Assembly (NCBI RefSeq): GCF_001019715.1
Contig: NZ_BBXJ01000001.1
Span: 1,054,001-1,118,000 of the forward strand
DNA length: 64,000 nucleotides
Direction: 5' to 3'
DNA from: Rodentibacter caecimuris
GTDB taxonomy: Bacteria > Pseudomonadota > Gammaproteobacteria > Enterobacterales > Pasteurellaceae
Made by a program: the position numbers and the translations under genes. Below are positions 56,596 to 63,673 of this stretch, piece by piece; the first letter of the stretch is position 1; every line of letters starts with the position of its first letter. Under the pieces are notes generated by a model. The model did no database searches, had not been told where the DNA came from, and was given only the letters and a program-made list of their open reading frames with translations.

Positions 56596-57375
56596 TTAAT
56601 GTGCGGCTTGGGTGATTTTTTCAGCTTGTTCTATTAAGTTGGTGAAGGGGACTGCGCTAGCTAAGGCTGAAATGATTTGGATTTCTTCCTCGGCTTTTTG
56701 TTTGAATAAATCTTGGCTATTGCGATCATCAACAACAACAATGATGGTTCTATTATCAAGATCGCTGCTACTTACTACATCGCCAATTTTTCTCATTGCT
56801 GCACCTACCGCTTGCGGTGTTGGTTGGATAGCTAAGAAAAGCTGATTATCTACGGCTAAATCAAATTTATATTTGTGACCGGATATACCTTGGACTTTTG
56901 GTTCACGGCTAAAAATAGATTGCGGTTTAAGCAGCCTTAGATAATTTTCTACGTCTTGAGCAAGATTATTAATTTCATCACTTATACCAAGCTGTTGATA
57001 TTCGTAATTCTTGATAATACTGAACACACTTAAATAATCTGAAATGGCATAGGGTAAGTCACTTTCTTGTGTCAGCATGTAAAGCTCGCCATCTTCTTCA
57101 ACACAAACATTAGAGTGGGTGAAGTTAACTCTATCACGCAATGCGTTGACGGTAGATTTGGTAACAGGAAGCCCTTGGGTGTGAAGATGAAAAATACTAT
57201 CTGCATCATCCGTAATCATAATTTGGTTCCCACAAGGCACAAGATAAAAACAAAAGGCACTCCCATCTATCCATCGGAAAGATGTGTGAATTGCAAGCCC
57301 CTTTTGACCGTCCACTGTATCGACTTCTCGACAAGTGAAAAGTGGGTGATTTGCTAGCCAATTACAGTTCATCAT
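56596..57375 (-). CDS. DUF1828/DUF1829 domain protein
   Basis: 259 residues. The N-terminal DUF1828 part has IDGSAFCFYLVPCGNQIMIT and DDADSIFHLHTQGLPVTKST; the C-terminal DUF1829 part has GISGHKYKFDLAVDNQLFLA and RTIIVVVDDRNSQDLFKQKA. Its start overlaps the end of the 167-residue gene by 14 bases, so the two are one unit. Such pairs are common in prophages and look like toxin-antitoxin or defence modules, but the activity is unknown. Confidence 0.8.
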   Translation of the reverse strand: MMNCNWLANHPLFTCREVDTVDGQKGLAIHTSFRWIDGSAFCFYLVPCGNQIMITDDADSIFHLHTQGLPVTKSTVNALRDRVNFTHSNVCVEEDGELYMLTQESDLPYAISDYLSVFSIIKNYEYQQLGISDEINNLAQDVENYLRLLKPQSIFSREPKVQGISGHKYKFDLAVDNQLFLAIQPTPQAVGAAMRKIGDVVSSSDLDNRTIIVVVDDRNSQDLFKQKAEEEIQIISALASAVPFTNLIEQAEKITQAAH

Positions 57376-57865
57376 TATGTTCTACCAAAGAGTATTGTGG
57401 AAGGTTTCCAGTAAAATCAAGCTTTATTTTATTACAAAATAGTTTAAACCAATTTACAACATCATCAATAGGGTACTCTTGTTCCACCAGTTGAAGTTTT
57501 TCACCGATATGTTCATGACAACCGTAAATATCTTCATTATTGTCACGTGATGATTTGTTATCTTCATGAGCAGCTTCAAGTTGATATGCTCGATATTTTA
57601 CTCCATTTTTTTGTTGAAACAATGTCAATACTGTTTTTTCTCGTTTTATTCTTTTGGGTCTTTTATAATCGAGTTGTACGTTTACGCTGGTTAATGTGCC
57701 TTTAATTATCGGATCTCGCTCGTCGTAAGGAATGAATTGACAAGTGACATAATTACGATTGTTAGCTGGTTTCCACTGTAAATCCTTATTGTAACTTTTA
57801 GGAATATCCATTAATGCTTTTGCCTCTGTGTAAGGCAAACAGTTTAAATGATTTGGTTTTATCAT
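57362..57865 (-). CDS. partner of the DUF1828 protein (DUF6978-like)
   Basis: 167 residues: beta-rich with ANNRNYVTCQFIPYDERDPI, VNVQLDYKRPKRIKREKTVL, TLFQQKNGVKYRAYQLEAAH, then HEHIGEKLQLVEQEYPIDDV. This pattern resembles DUF6978, often found next to DUF1828 genes, by my recollection. It overlaps its neighbour by 14 bases. The region upstream (57866-58045) holds two copies of a 20-base repeat. Function unknown. Confidence 0.65.
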   Translation of the reverse strand: MIKPNHLNCLPYTEAKALMDIPKSYNKDLQWKPANNRNYVTCQFIPYDERDPIIKGTLTSVNVQLDYKRPKRIKREKTVLTLFQQKNGVKYRAYQLEAAHEDNKSSRDNNEDIYGCHEHIGEKLQLVEQEYPIDDVVNWFKLFCNKIKLDFTGNLPQYSLVEHNDEL

Positions 57866-57952
57866 TAGATTTTTCTCTTTATTATTTTGAATTTAGTGAA
57901 ATTTTATCTAAGTTACAACAGATTCATTTTATTCACAGTTACATTACCCCAC

Positions 57953-57972
57953 AAAATTCAACTTCCGGCTTT
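57953..57972 (-). repeat. 20-base repeat, copy 1
   Basis: AAAGCCGGAAGTTGAATTTT on the minus strand. Sister copies lie at 58010-58029 and 58394-58412. It falls in the gap between two leftward genes. Confidence 0.8.
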
Positions 57973-58009
57973 CTATCACAACGCTCTATTCGTTCTTTTG
58001 GCTATTCTC

Positions 58010-58029
58010 AAAATTCAACTTCTGGCTTT
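58010..58029 (-). repeat. 20-base repeat, copy 2
   Basis: AAAGCCAGAAGTTGAATTTT on the minus strand, one base different from copy 1 and 57 bases from it. Confidence 0.8.
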
Positions 58030-58045
58030 GTATTACAGTTATAGC

Positions 58046-58357
58046 CTAGGCTTCGTCTTTAATTCTGTCTAATATTGGCTTAATAATTTCTACAAGTTTT
58101 TCTTCCAGATTCTGTTGCTCCCATAAGGCATTCCAAATGGCATCTTCTGATAGCACACTATAATTTCCTTTTGTATCTAAAGTATATTTTTTGGAACTAT
58201 AGTGTAGGTCTAGCCACGTTGGTTGGTGATAAAATTCTTCAAGTTCCTGAACTAACTTAGTTGCTTCCTCCCAGTATTTTAGGCTCTGAGCTAATTCTTT
58301 TTGTAATTCAAGCAACCGCCCGTAGCTATCTTGGGCTTTTTGAATTTTCTGTTGCAT
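58046..58357 (-). CDS. DUF4298 domain protein
   Basis: 103 residues from the ATG at 58357, chosen because TTAGGAGT precedes it; the longer frame to 58447 runs into the repressor gene and translates the 20-base repeat. The pattern is MQQKIQKAQDSYGRLLELQK, then EEFYHQPTWLDLHYSSKKYT and LSEDAIWNALWEQQNLEEKL, matching DUF4298, a small helical family seen in many bacteria and phages with no known role. It lies just downstream of the repressor gene in the same direction. Confidence 0.8.
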   Translation of the reverse strand: MQQKIQKAQDSYGRLLELQKELAQSLKYWEEATKLVQELEEFYHQPTWLDLHYSSKKYTLDTKGNYSVLSEDAIWNALWEQQNLEEKLVEIIKPILDRIKDEA

Positions 58358-58393
58358 TTTTACTCCTAATTTATATTGATTCTTGCCTGTAAT

Positions 58394-58412
58394 AAAATCA
58401 ACTTCTGGCTTT
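58394..58412 (-). repeat. 20-base repeat, copy 3
   Basis: AAAGCCAGAAGTTGATTTT on the minus strand, between the repressor stop and the DUF4298 start. It is one base shorter than copies 1 and 2. Confidence 0.75.
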
Positions 58413-58424
58413 GGTGGGCTCTCA

Positions 58425-59084
58425 TTACAAGCCTTGTCGATGCTCAACGGCTACACCTATAATGCGTATCTCTTGGTTGAGAGAGCTTAATGTTGGGAAT
58501 ACATCGTTAAGCGGCACTAATTCAAAGTGTGGAGAACCCCATTCATCAAAAGTACCAAGTTCTTTATATTTCTTAAATGTTGCTTCACCATCACCATTAA
58601 CAGCCGCAACAAATTTGCCCGGTGTCGGAGCAAGGTCCGGATCGATTAACACTAAATCCCCTTCGTGAAAGCGTGTTTCCATTGACTGTCCGGATATTTG
58701 CAAAAAGAAAGCATTTTCGGAAGCCAGTGTGTTGGTTGATAAAAATTCAAAGCCCTCATCAATGTTTTGGAGATAATCAATTCCGGTCCATAAGCCGGCT
58801 TGTACTTTGCTAAGCAGTGGATATTCGCGAGATCTTACAATTTTTATTGGTTCAACATTGGTATCAAAAGCCAAAACTTGTGGATCTACATTTAGGACTT
58901 TTCCTAAGATTTTTATATCATCAAGATTCGGTGTTCGATTACCTTTCTCATAGTTAGCTATTCTTGGTTGCCCCCAATTTGAATTTGTTTTATCTAGCTG
59001 ATTGCTACGTTCAGCTAATTCTTTTTGACTTATACCAAGTTGCTCCCTGTAAGCCTTGATTCTTTCACCTAACGTTGTTGACAT
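58425..59084 (-). CDS. CI/LexA-like prophage repressor
   Basis: 219 residues from the ATG at 59084 (MSTTLGERIKAYREQLGISQ), which has GGGGGAAAA ahead. An HTH_3 domain (residues 5-70, with AERSNQLDKTNSNWGQPRIA and NYEKGNRTP) is joined to an S24 peptidase domain. The cleavage site is A-G in LLSKVQAGLWTG, the nucleophile serine is in ISGQSMETRF and the lysine base is in GEATFKKYK. It keeps the prophage silent and should self-cleave when RecA is active. It is divergent from cro. Confidence 0.93.
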   Translation of the reverse strand: MSTTLGERIKAYREQLGISQKELAERSNQLDKTNSNWGQPRIANYEKGNRTPNLDDIKILGKVLNVDPQVLAFDTNVEPIKIVRSREYPLLSKVQAGLWTGIDYLQNIDEGFEFLSTNTLASENAFFLQISGQSMETRFHEGDLVLIDPDLAPTPGKFVAAVNGDGEATFKKYKELGTFDEWGSPHFELVPLNDVFPTLSSLNQEIRIIGVAVEHRQGL

Positions 59085-59215
59085 TTTTCCCCCTTGTTTT
59101 ACCTGCAATCTATTTTAATACGTTCCGTTATATTTTCATAATTTCAAATTGCAATTGCCAAACATTTCTTTTTGTGATTTTATTTGTATGGGATTTATTA
59201 CAAATGGAAATATAT
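59085..59215. promoter_or_regulatory. immunity control region between repressor and cro
   Basis: On the minus strand a repressor promoter is readable: TTGCAA (59149-59154), 16 bases, TATAAC (59127-59132). Towards cro a palindrome, ATTTGTA-9 bases-TTACAAAT (59182-59205), is a candidate operator. A second inverted motif, TTGCAATTGCCAA, overlaps the repressor -35 box. The cro promoter is less clear (TTGTGA at 59172-59177 is a possible -35). Confidence 0.5.
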
Positions 59216-59422
59216 ATGAACAATATTGCAAAAATCCGCAATCAAATTGGTGTAACTCAAACTCAATTGGCGAGCAGTATTGGCTGGAGTCAACCAAGAA
59301 TTGCAAATTACGAAACCGGAACCCGTAAGCCATCATTGGCTGTAGCGAGACAAATCATCGTAGCACTAAACACTTTGGGTGCGAATGTCTCTCTTGACGA
59401 TGTTTTCCCTGTTAAAAACTAA
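59216..59422 (+). CDS. Cro-like repressor
   Basis: 68 residues from the ATG at 59216 (MNNIAKIRNQIGVTQTQLAS), with GGAAATA ahead. The longer frame starting at 59075 would cross the operators. A complete HTH_3 domain (SIGWSQPRIANYETGTRKPS) closely resembles the DNA-reading helix of the repressor next to it (GQPRIANYEKGNRTP), so both should bind the same operators. It is the first gene of the rightward operon. Confidence 0.85.
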   Translation: MNNIAKIRNQIGVTQTQLASSIGWSQPRIANYETGTRKPSLAVARQIIVALNTLGANVSLDDVFPVKN

Positions 59423-59470
59423 TTTACCCGATTCCCCCCAAATGAAAACCATAAAAAACCACAGGAAATT

Positions 59471-59914
59471 ATGGCGATGAAGAAAATGATTATTGAGATG
59501 ATCGAGAAAGTACCGGGCGGTAAAAGTGCGGTCGCGGGCTTTCTTGGTTTTTCTGAAAGTGAGCTGAACAATCGGCTCTATCAGACGAAAGGGCAGCGAT
59601 TTAAGACGGAAGAGTTAATCGCTATTCAGCAAGAGTACGGCTTAATGGATTTTACCGATGAGATTTGCAGATTATCTGGTGGTCGTTTTGTACCGAATGT
59701 AGCAACAGATGAATTAGACAATGCGGAGTTATCCCTATTGCAGATTCAAGAATTATCTGCACGCGGATTACTTTACAAAATCTTAGAGCAGGCATTGCAA
59801 GACGGTGAAATTACCTCACACGAGGAAGACAAAATCCGTCAAGCCTTGAGCAAACATCTATCGGCAACGCAGCTTTCGATTGAGAGTGTGATTGTATTAA
59901 ACAAACGGCAATAA
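59471..59914 (+). CDS. YmfL-like phage regulatory protein
   Basis: 147 residues: MKKMIIEMIEKVPGGKSAVA, then GFLGFSESELNNRLYQTKGQ and the LSIESVIVLNK end. This fits the YmfL family of E. coli e14 and related prophages, probably a CII-like regulator that binds DNA through the SAVAGFLGFSESELNNRLY helix-turn-helix. It is second in the rightward operon. A short uptake sequence (AAAGTGCGGTC) is embedded in its coding region at 59522-59532, encoding SAV. A terminator follows. Confidence 0.75.
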   Translation: MAMKKMIIEMIEKVPGGKSAVAGFLGFSESELNNRLYQTKGQRFKTEELIAIQQEYGLMDFTDEICRLSGGRFVPNVATDELDNAELSLLQIQELSARGLLYKILEQALQDGEITSHEEDKIRQALSKHLSATQLSIESVIVLNKRQ

Positions 59915-59940
59915 AAAACCACGGCTGCAACCGTGGTTAA
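59913..59940 (+). terminator. terminator after the YmfL-like gene
   Basis: AACCACGGCTGCAACCGTGGTTAATT: the stem AACCACGG / CCGTGGTT with loop CTGCAA. Its poor T-run makes it a possible antitermination point. Confidence 0.65.
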
Positions 59941-59959
59941 TTCTATAAGGAGATTTCCT

Positions 59960-60127
59960 ATGTGTAGAAATAAATCCAAATTCAGGAATGATTATACGCA
60001 TTATTCTCCTTTTTGGCAAGCCTTGGAATATCGAAAACGATTAAAACAGTTAATTGAGCAGGGGATTTCAATTGATGAACTTGATAAACAATCCAAAAGG
60101 CTTTTTAAGGAGTTGAATGATGAGTAA
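59960..60127 (+). CDS. small hypothetical phage protein
   Basis: 55 residues from the ATG at 59960 (MCRNKSKFRNDYTHYSPFWQ), with AAGGAGATT ahead. Basic N-terminus, then a helical stretch LEYRKRLKQLIEQGISIDEL. The stop overlaps the start of the initiator gene, so the two are coupled. No domain recognised; its place in front of the replication genes is conserved in many lambdoid phages with unrelated small proteins. Confidence 0.65.
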   Translation: MCRNKSKFRNDYTHYSPFWQALEYRKRLKQLIEQGISIDELDKQSKRLFKELNDE

Positions 60128-60986
60128 CGTTGTGAGAATTGAAGAGCTACGTTTACAACAAGTAGCAAAACAAAAAACAGAACAGCAAGGTGCAAAGAAA
60201 GTGAGTGTTGATGATGGATTCACGGCAATTCCGAATGAGCTTTTAAAAGCTATCTTACGCTCAAAAGTGTTGGGTTGGAAAGGCTCTTACTTATTAGCCA
60301 CTATTCTTAAAACACTCTCTTGGCACAAAGAAAGTGATTGGTTTACACATTCACAAGTCTGCGAAATGATGAATATTGAACCGACAAAATACCATATCAA
60401 TCAACTTTCGGCAGCAAGAAAAGAATTGATTAAAGAGCGGGTTTTATTTGAGTCTGGCAAGAAAACTGGTGTAAATCTAGATGTTTTTAAGTGGGAAATG
60501 GTTAATCCCGAAAAAGTAGGGAGTTCCCGAAATAATAGGGATTTAATTCCCGAAAAAGTAGGGAATGGGTATCCCGAAAAAGTAGGGAACACAAAAGAAA
60601 CTATTACAAAAGAAAAAATAAATACCCCCATTATCCCCCAAGGGGAGAATTTGCCTGACGGCAAATCCTTGGCGAAAAGCCCACGTCGTGTTGGAGAAAA
60701 AATTAATTTTGACCAAATCGCAGAATGTTGGAACAGCGAAAACGAAAATCGTGGTGGACAATTGCCATTCGTGGAAAAAATCAACGACAAGCGAAAGCGG
60801 GCAATCAAAAAATTTCTTGGTGAATTGAAAGCGCCAACGGCGGAATGTGCGGCGAATTATTTCCGTGCGTTTTTCGAGGCAATGAAACCGCATCATTGGG
60901 GCGAAAACGATCGGGGTTGGCGGGCAAATTTTGATTTTGCCATCCGTGCCGATATTGTGCTACGGGTTCGGGAGGAGGCGCTGTAA
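60117..60986 (+). CDS. lambda-O-like replication initiator
   Basis: 289 residues. The N-terminal winged-helix domain (DDGFTAIPNELLKAILRSKV, ILKTLSWHKESDWFTHSQVC, then AARKELIKERVLFESG) is the phage replication O pattern. A central low-complexity part encoded by the origin iterons (NPEKVGSSRNN, IPEKVGNGYPEKVGN) follows, and then a C-terminal domain (FDQIAECWNSENENRGGQLP, HHWGENDRGWRANFDFAIRA), which probably contacts the helicase. It opens the origin and loads the DnaB helicase encoded next. The stop overlaps the helicase start. Confidence 0.9.
   Translation: MMSNVVRIEELRLQQVAKQKTEQQGAKKVSVDDGFTAIPNELLKAILRSKVLGWKGSYLLATILKTLSWHKESDWFTHSQVCEMMNIEPTKYHINQLSAARKELIKERVLFESGKKTGVNLDVFKWEMVNPEKVGSSRNNRDLIPEKVGNGYPEKVGNTKETITKEKINTPIIPQGENLPDGKSLAKSPRRVGEKINFDQIAECWNSENENRGGQLPFVEKINDKRKRAIKKFLGELKAPTAECAANYFRAFFEAMKPHHWGENDRGWRANFDFAIRADIVLRVREEAL
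60506..60588 (+). other. prophage replication origin with four iterons
   Basis: Four 17-base units, TCCCGAAAAAGTAGGGA (60506-60522, 60548-60564, 60572-60588) and TCCCGAAATAATAGGGA (60525-60541), each with palindromic ends TCCC/GGGA. They lie inside the initiator gene. An AT-rich stretch (60590-60625) follows, as in lambda ori where O binds iterons beside an unwinding region. Confidence 0.85.
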
Positions 60987-62446
60987 TGACGACAGGAACC
61001 GTGAAAATCATCCCACACGATGTAACAGCCGAGCAGATGGTTCTCGGGGCATTAATGCTTGCGGGTGTGAATGAACGAACCAATCCGATTTTTGGCATGC
61101 TCAAGCCGGAGAGTTTTTACACTTACGCCCATCAGCGAATTTTTGCAGAGATGAGAGCCTTGGCGCAAGCGAACAAGCCGATTGATTTACTCACACTTGA
61201 GCATAGTTTGAAATCGAAAGGTATCAGTGAAGACGTGGGCGGCTTCGCTTATCTTGCCGAAATATCCAACAATACGGCAAGCGCCGGAAATGTGAAAGCG
61301 TACGCTGAAATCGTACGTTCTGAGGCGGTGAAACGTTTTACCTTGTCGAAACTGCAAGATTGTGAGGCATTAATTTTTGAACAAAACGGTGCGCCGGTTG
61401 AAGCACGTTTGGAGACGATTAGCCGTTTAATGTCTGAAATTGCGGATTATTCAAGAGAGGGCAAAGTTCAAGGGCTACGTCGTGGTCGTGATGTCGGAAA
61501 TGACTGGTTGAACGACTATCAAACACGCTTGCTTAATCCTGAATCGGTGCGTGGATTAAGTTCCGGGCTTTCGGATTTAGATCGCTTACTTGGCTCAAAA
61601 GGGTTAGTTAGACAATCCCTTGCTGTTGTGGGCGCACGCCCTAAGTGCGGTAAAACGGCGTTTTATTCGTTGATGGCGGAAAACTGCATTTTGAATGAGA
61701 AGAAACCCGTTTTGTTATTCAGCCTTGAAATGTCCGGTAAAGCCATTTTTGAACGGATGATCAGTAAACGTGCGGACGTGAATAGTCATGCGTTTTATGA
61801 ATCACAGCAGAATGAGGAGGCGTTTAACGAGAAATATCATCTTTACCCTGAAACGTTTAACAATAAGGTGGCAAGTGCTGTAGGCGATTTAGTCAATGGT
61901 GATTTACTTTATATCGATGACACACCGGGAGTATCAATGGCGCACATCCGCAATGAATGTCGCCGCATTAAGCGTGAACGGGGAGAAATTGGTTTGATTG
62001 GCGTCGATTACCTCACCTTGATGAAAGCAGAGAAAGCCGAGCGAAACGATTTAGCCTATGGGCAAATTACCAAAGAATTAAAAAATCTTGCACGCGAAAT
62101 GGATTGTGTGGTTTTACTCCTTACACAATTAAACCGCAACCTTGAGAGTCGTGCGGATAAGCGCCCTCTGCCGAGTGATAGTCGTGATACAGGGCAAATT
62201 GAGCAAGAGTGTGATTATTGGTTCGGTTTATATAAAGAATCGGTTTACAACGAAAATGCCGATCCGTATTTGACGGAGGTGATGGTGAGATTAAATCGCC
62301 ACGGTGGAACGGGTAAGGTTTATGTCGATCAGAAATTTGGTGCGATGTTTGAATGTGATCAATTAGAGGCTGAACGACGAGCAGAAATGGGTAAGCCGGA
62401 TAAAAAACAACCACGTTATAAAAAAACGGAAAAGGATGAATTTTGA
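60986..62446 (+). CDS. replicative DNA helicase, DnaB family
   Basis: 486 residues. The N-terminal DnaB domain (TAEQMVLGALMLAG, LLTLEHSLKSKGISEDVGGF) is followed by a RecA-like helicase core. The P-loop is ARPKCGKTAFY, FSLEMSGKAIFERMI follows, the Walker B region is GVDYLTLMKAEKAERND, and the arginine finger region is DKRPLPSDSRDTGQIEQECD. The P-loop has Cys-Gly-Lys-Thr where the host enzyme usually has Met-Gly-Lys-Thr, a small change. It replaces or supplements host DnaB at the prophage origin. It overlaps the initiator stop. Confidence 0.95.
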   Translation: MTTGTVKIIPHDVTAEQMVLGALMLAGVNERTNPIFGMLKPESFYTYAHQRIFAEMRALAQANKPIDLLTLEHSLKSKGISEDVGGFAYLAEISNNTASAGNVKAYAEIVRSEAVKRFTLSKLQDCEALIFEQNGAPVEARLETISRLMSEIADYSREGKVQGLRRGRDVGNDWLNDYQTRLLNPESVRGLSSGLSDLDRLLGSKGLVRQSLAVVGARPKCGKTAFYSLMAENCILNEKKPVLLFSLEMSGKAIFERMISKRADVNSHAFYESQQNEEAFNEKYHLYPETFNNKVASAVGDLVNGDLLYIDDTPGVSMAHIRNECRRIKRERGEIGLIGVDYLTLMKAEKAERNDLAYGQITKELKNLAREMDCVVLLLTQLNRNLESRADKRPLPSDSRDTGQIEQECDYWFGLYKESVYNENADPYLTEVMVRLNRHGGTGKVYVDQKFGAMFECDQLEAERRAEMGKPDKKQPRYKKTEKDEF

Positions 62447-62661
62447 TGAGTAAATACCTATGTCCTAAATGCGGTGGTGAGATTGAGGATTGCAGTGTCG
62501 GTGATGAATTGGGGTGGTTTGAAGATGAACCCTTTCGCTGTGCCGGCCATTACACGGGACGATTCCCGAATGTCAGTCGGGATTGTAGTTTAAACCGCAC
62601 GAAGTCTTGCGGTTGGTTTAAGTTGGAAGAATTGAAAAAGTGCGGTGGGTATTGTGGCTAA
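62443..62661 (+). CDS. small zinc-finger phage protein
   Basis: 72 residues with eight cysteines and a histidine in two groups: CPKCGGEIEDC, then CAGHYTGRFP...CSLNRTKSCGW and KCGGYC. Two zinc-binding sites are likely. No family name can be given. It overlaps the helicase stop (ATGATG) and ends inside the next gene's start region, so it is translated in the replication operon. Its 3' end contains the uptake sequence AAAGTGCGG. Confidence 0.7.
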   Translation: MMSKYLCPKCGGEIEDCSVGDELGWFEDEPFRCAGHYTGRFPNVSRDCSLNRTKSCGWFKLEELKKCGGYCG

Positions 62662-63106
62662 ATTTCAGATGACGAAGTTACCGGGGGGAACTTTTGTGCC
62701 GGCAAATGAAACGGAAGCCGAAGCCTTGCAGAAGTTCCGCAACGGCGAGCAATACGAAATTGAAATTAAGCAAGTTCGTAATCCGGCATTTCATCGTAAG
62801 GTTTTCGCCTTTTTTAATTTCTGTTTTGAGCATTGGTCGGTTGATAAAACCGAGTGGCAGTATTTTGACGAACGCAAGCAATTTGACACGTTCCGTAAGC
62901 ATTTAACTGTGTTAGCCGGATTTTATGAAACCACTTACAACATCAAAGGTGATGTACGGATTGAGGCACAATCTTTGAGCTACGGCAACATGGAACAAGA
63001 CGAATTTGAAAAGTGTTACTCCGCATTAATCAATGCAGCACTCAAAAATATTTTCGGTAATACAACCGATGAAAATGTGATTAATCAGTTATATGCATTT
63101 TTTTAG
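62645..63106 (+). CDS. DUF1367 domain protein
   Basis: 153 residues from a GTG at 62645 (a GTG at 62654 is also possible; neither has a strong ribosome-binding site). The pattern VPANETEAEALQKFRNGEQY, RNPAFHRKVFAFFNFCFEHW, then KHLTVLAGFYETTYN and ALINAALKNIFGN is DUF1367, a family found in the ninB/ninG region of many lambdoid phages. The function is unknown, perhaps recombination-linked. It lies just before ninG. Confidence 0.87.
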   Translation: MGIVAKFQMTKLPGGTFVPANETEAEALQKFRNGEQYEIEIKQVRNPAFHRKVFAFFNFCFEHWSVDKTEWQYFDERKQFDTFRKHLTVLAGFYETTYNIKGDVRIEAQSLSYGNMEQDEFEKCYSALINAALKNIFGNTTDENVINQLYAFF

Positions 63107-63115
63107 CGAGGAAAA

Positions 63116-63673
63116 ATGAGAATTAAACTACTCAAACCGAAGAAATGCAAAGTGTGCAGTAAAGAATTTACTCCGTTTAACTCAATGCAAAAGGCTTGTT
63201 CTCCAAAATGCGCAATAGAGCTCGTTCGAAATAACTCACAGAAAGCCCGAGAGAAAGCGGAGATGCAAAGGCTAAGGGAACGTAAGGTTAAATTAAAAAG
63301 TCGCTCAGAATGGCTGAAAGAGGCGCAATCGGTATTTAATAAATTCATTCGTCTGAGGGATAAAGACGAGCCTTGTATCAGTTGTGGTCGCTATCATCAA
63401 GGGCAATGGCACGCAGGGCATTATCGGAGTGTAGGGGCTTGTCCTGAATTACGGTTTTGTGAACTCAATGTACATAAGCAGTGTGCGCCTTGTAATGACC
63501 ATAAAAGCGGAAATGTAATTGAATATCGAATCAACCTTGTGAAGAAAATCGGTGCAGATAAAGTGGAATGGCTAGAACGCCAAGACCACGATCCGAAAAA
63601 GTACACGATCGAAGATTGCAAAGAAATTATTCAGTATTACAAAGAACAAATTAAAGGGATGACTGATGCGTAA
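63116..63673 (+). CDS. ninG: NinG/Rap recombination protein
   Basis: 185 residues. The N-terminal cysteine pairs CKVCSKEF and CSPKC precede a helical basic stretch (KAEMQRLRERKVKLKSRSEW), and the HNH-like zinc region CISCGRYHQGQWHAGHYRSV, then CELNVHKQCAPCNDHKSGNV. NinG (Rap) is a Holliday-junction and branched-DNA nuclease that aids phage recombination. The length is near the family norm. The stop overlaps the next start. Confidence 0.95.
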   Translation: MRIKLLKPKKCKVCSKEFTPFNSMQKACSPKCAIELVRNNSQKAREKAEMQRLRERKVKLKSRSEWLKEAQSVFNKFIRLRDKDEPCISCGRYHQGQWHAGHYRSVGACPELRFCELNVHKQCAPCNDHKSGNVIEYRINLVKKIGADKVEWLERQDHDPKKYTIEDCKEIIQYYKEQIKGMTDA

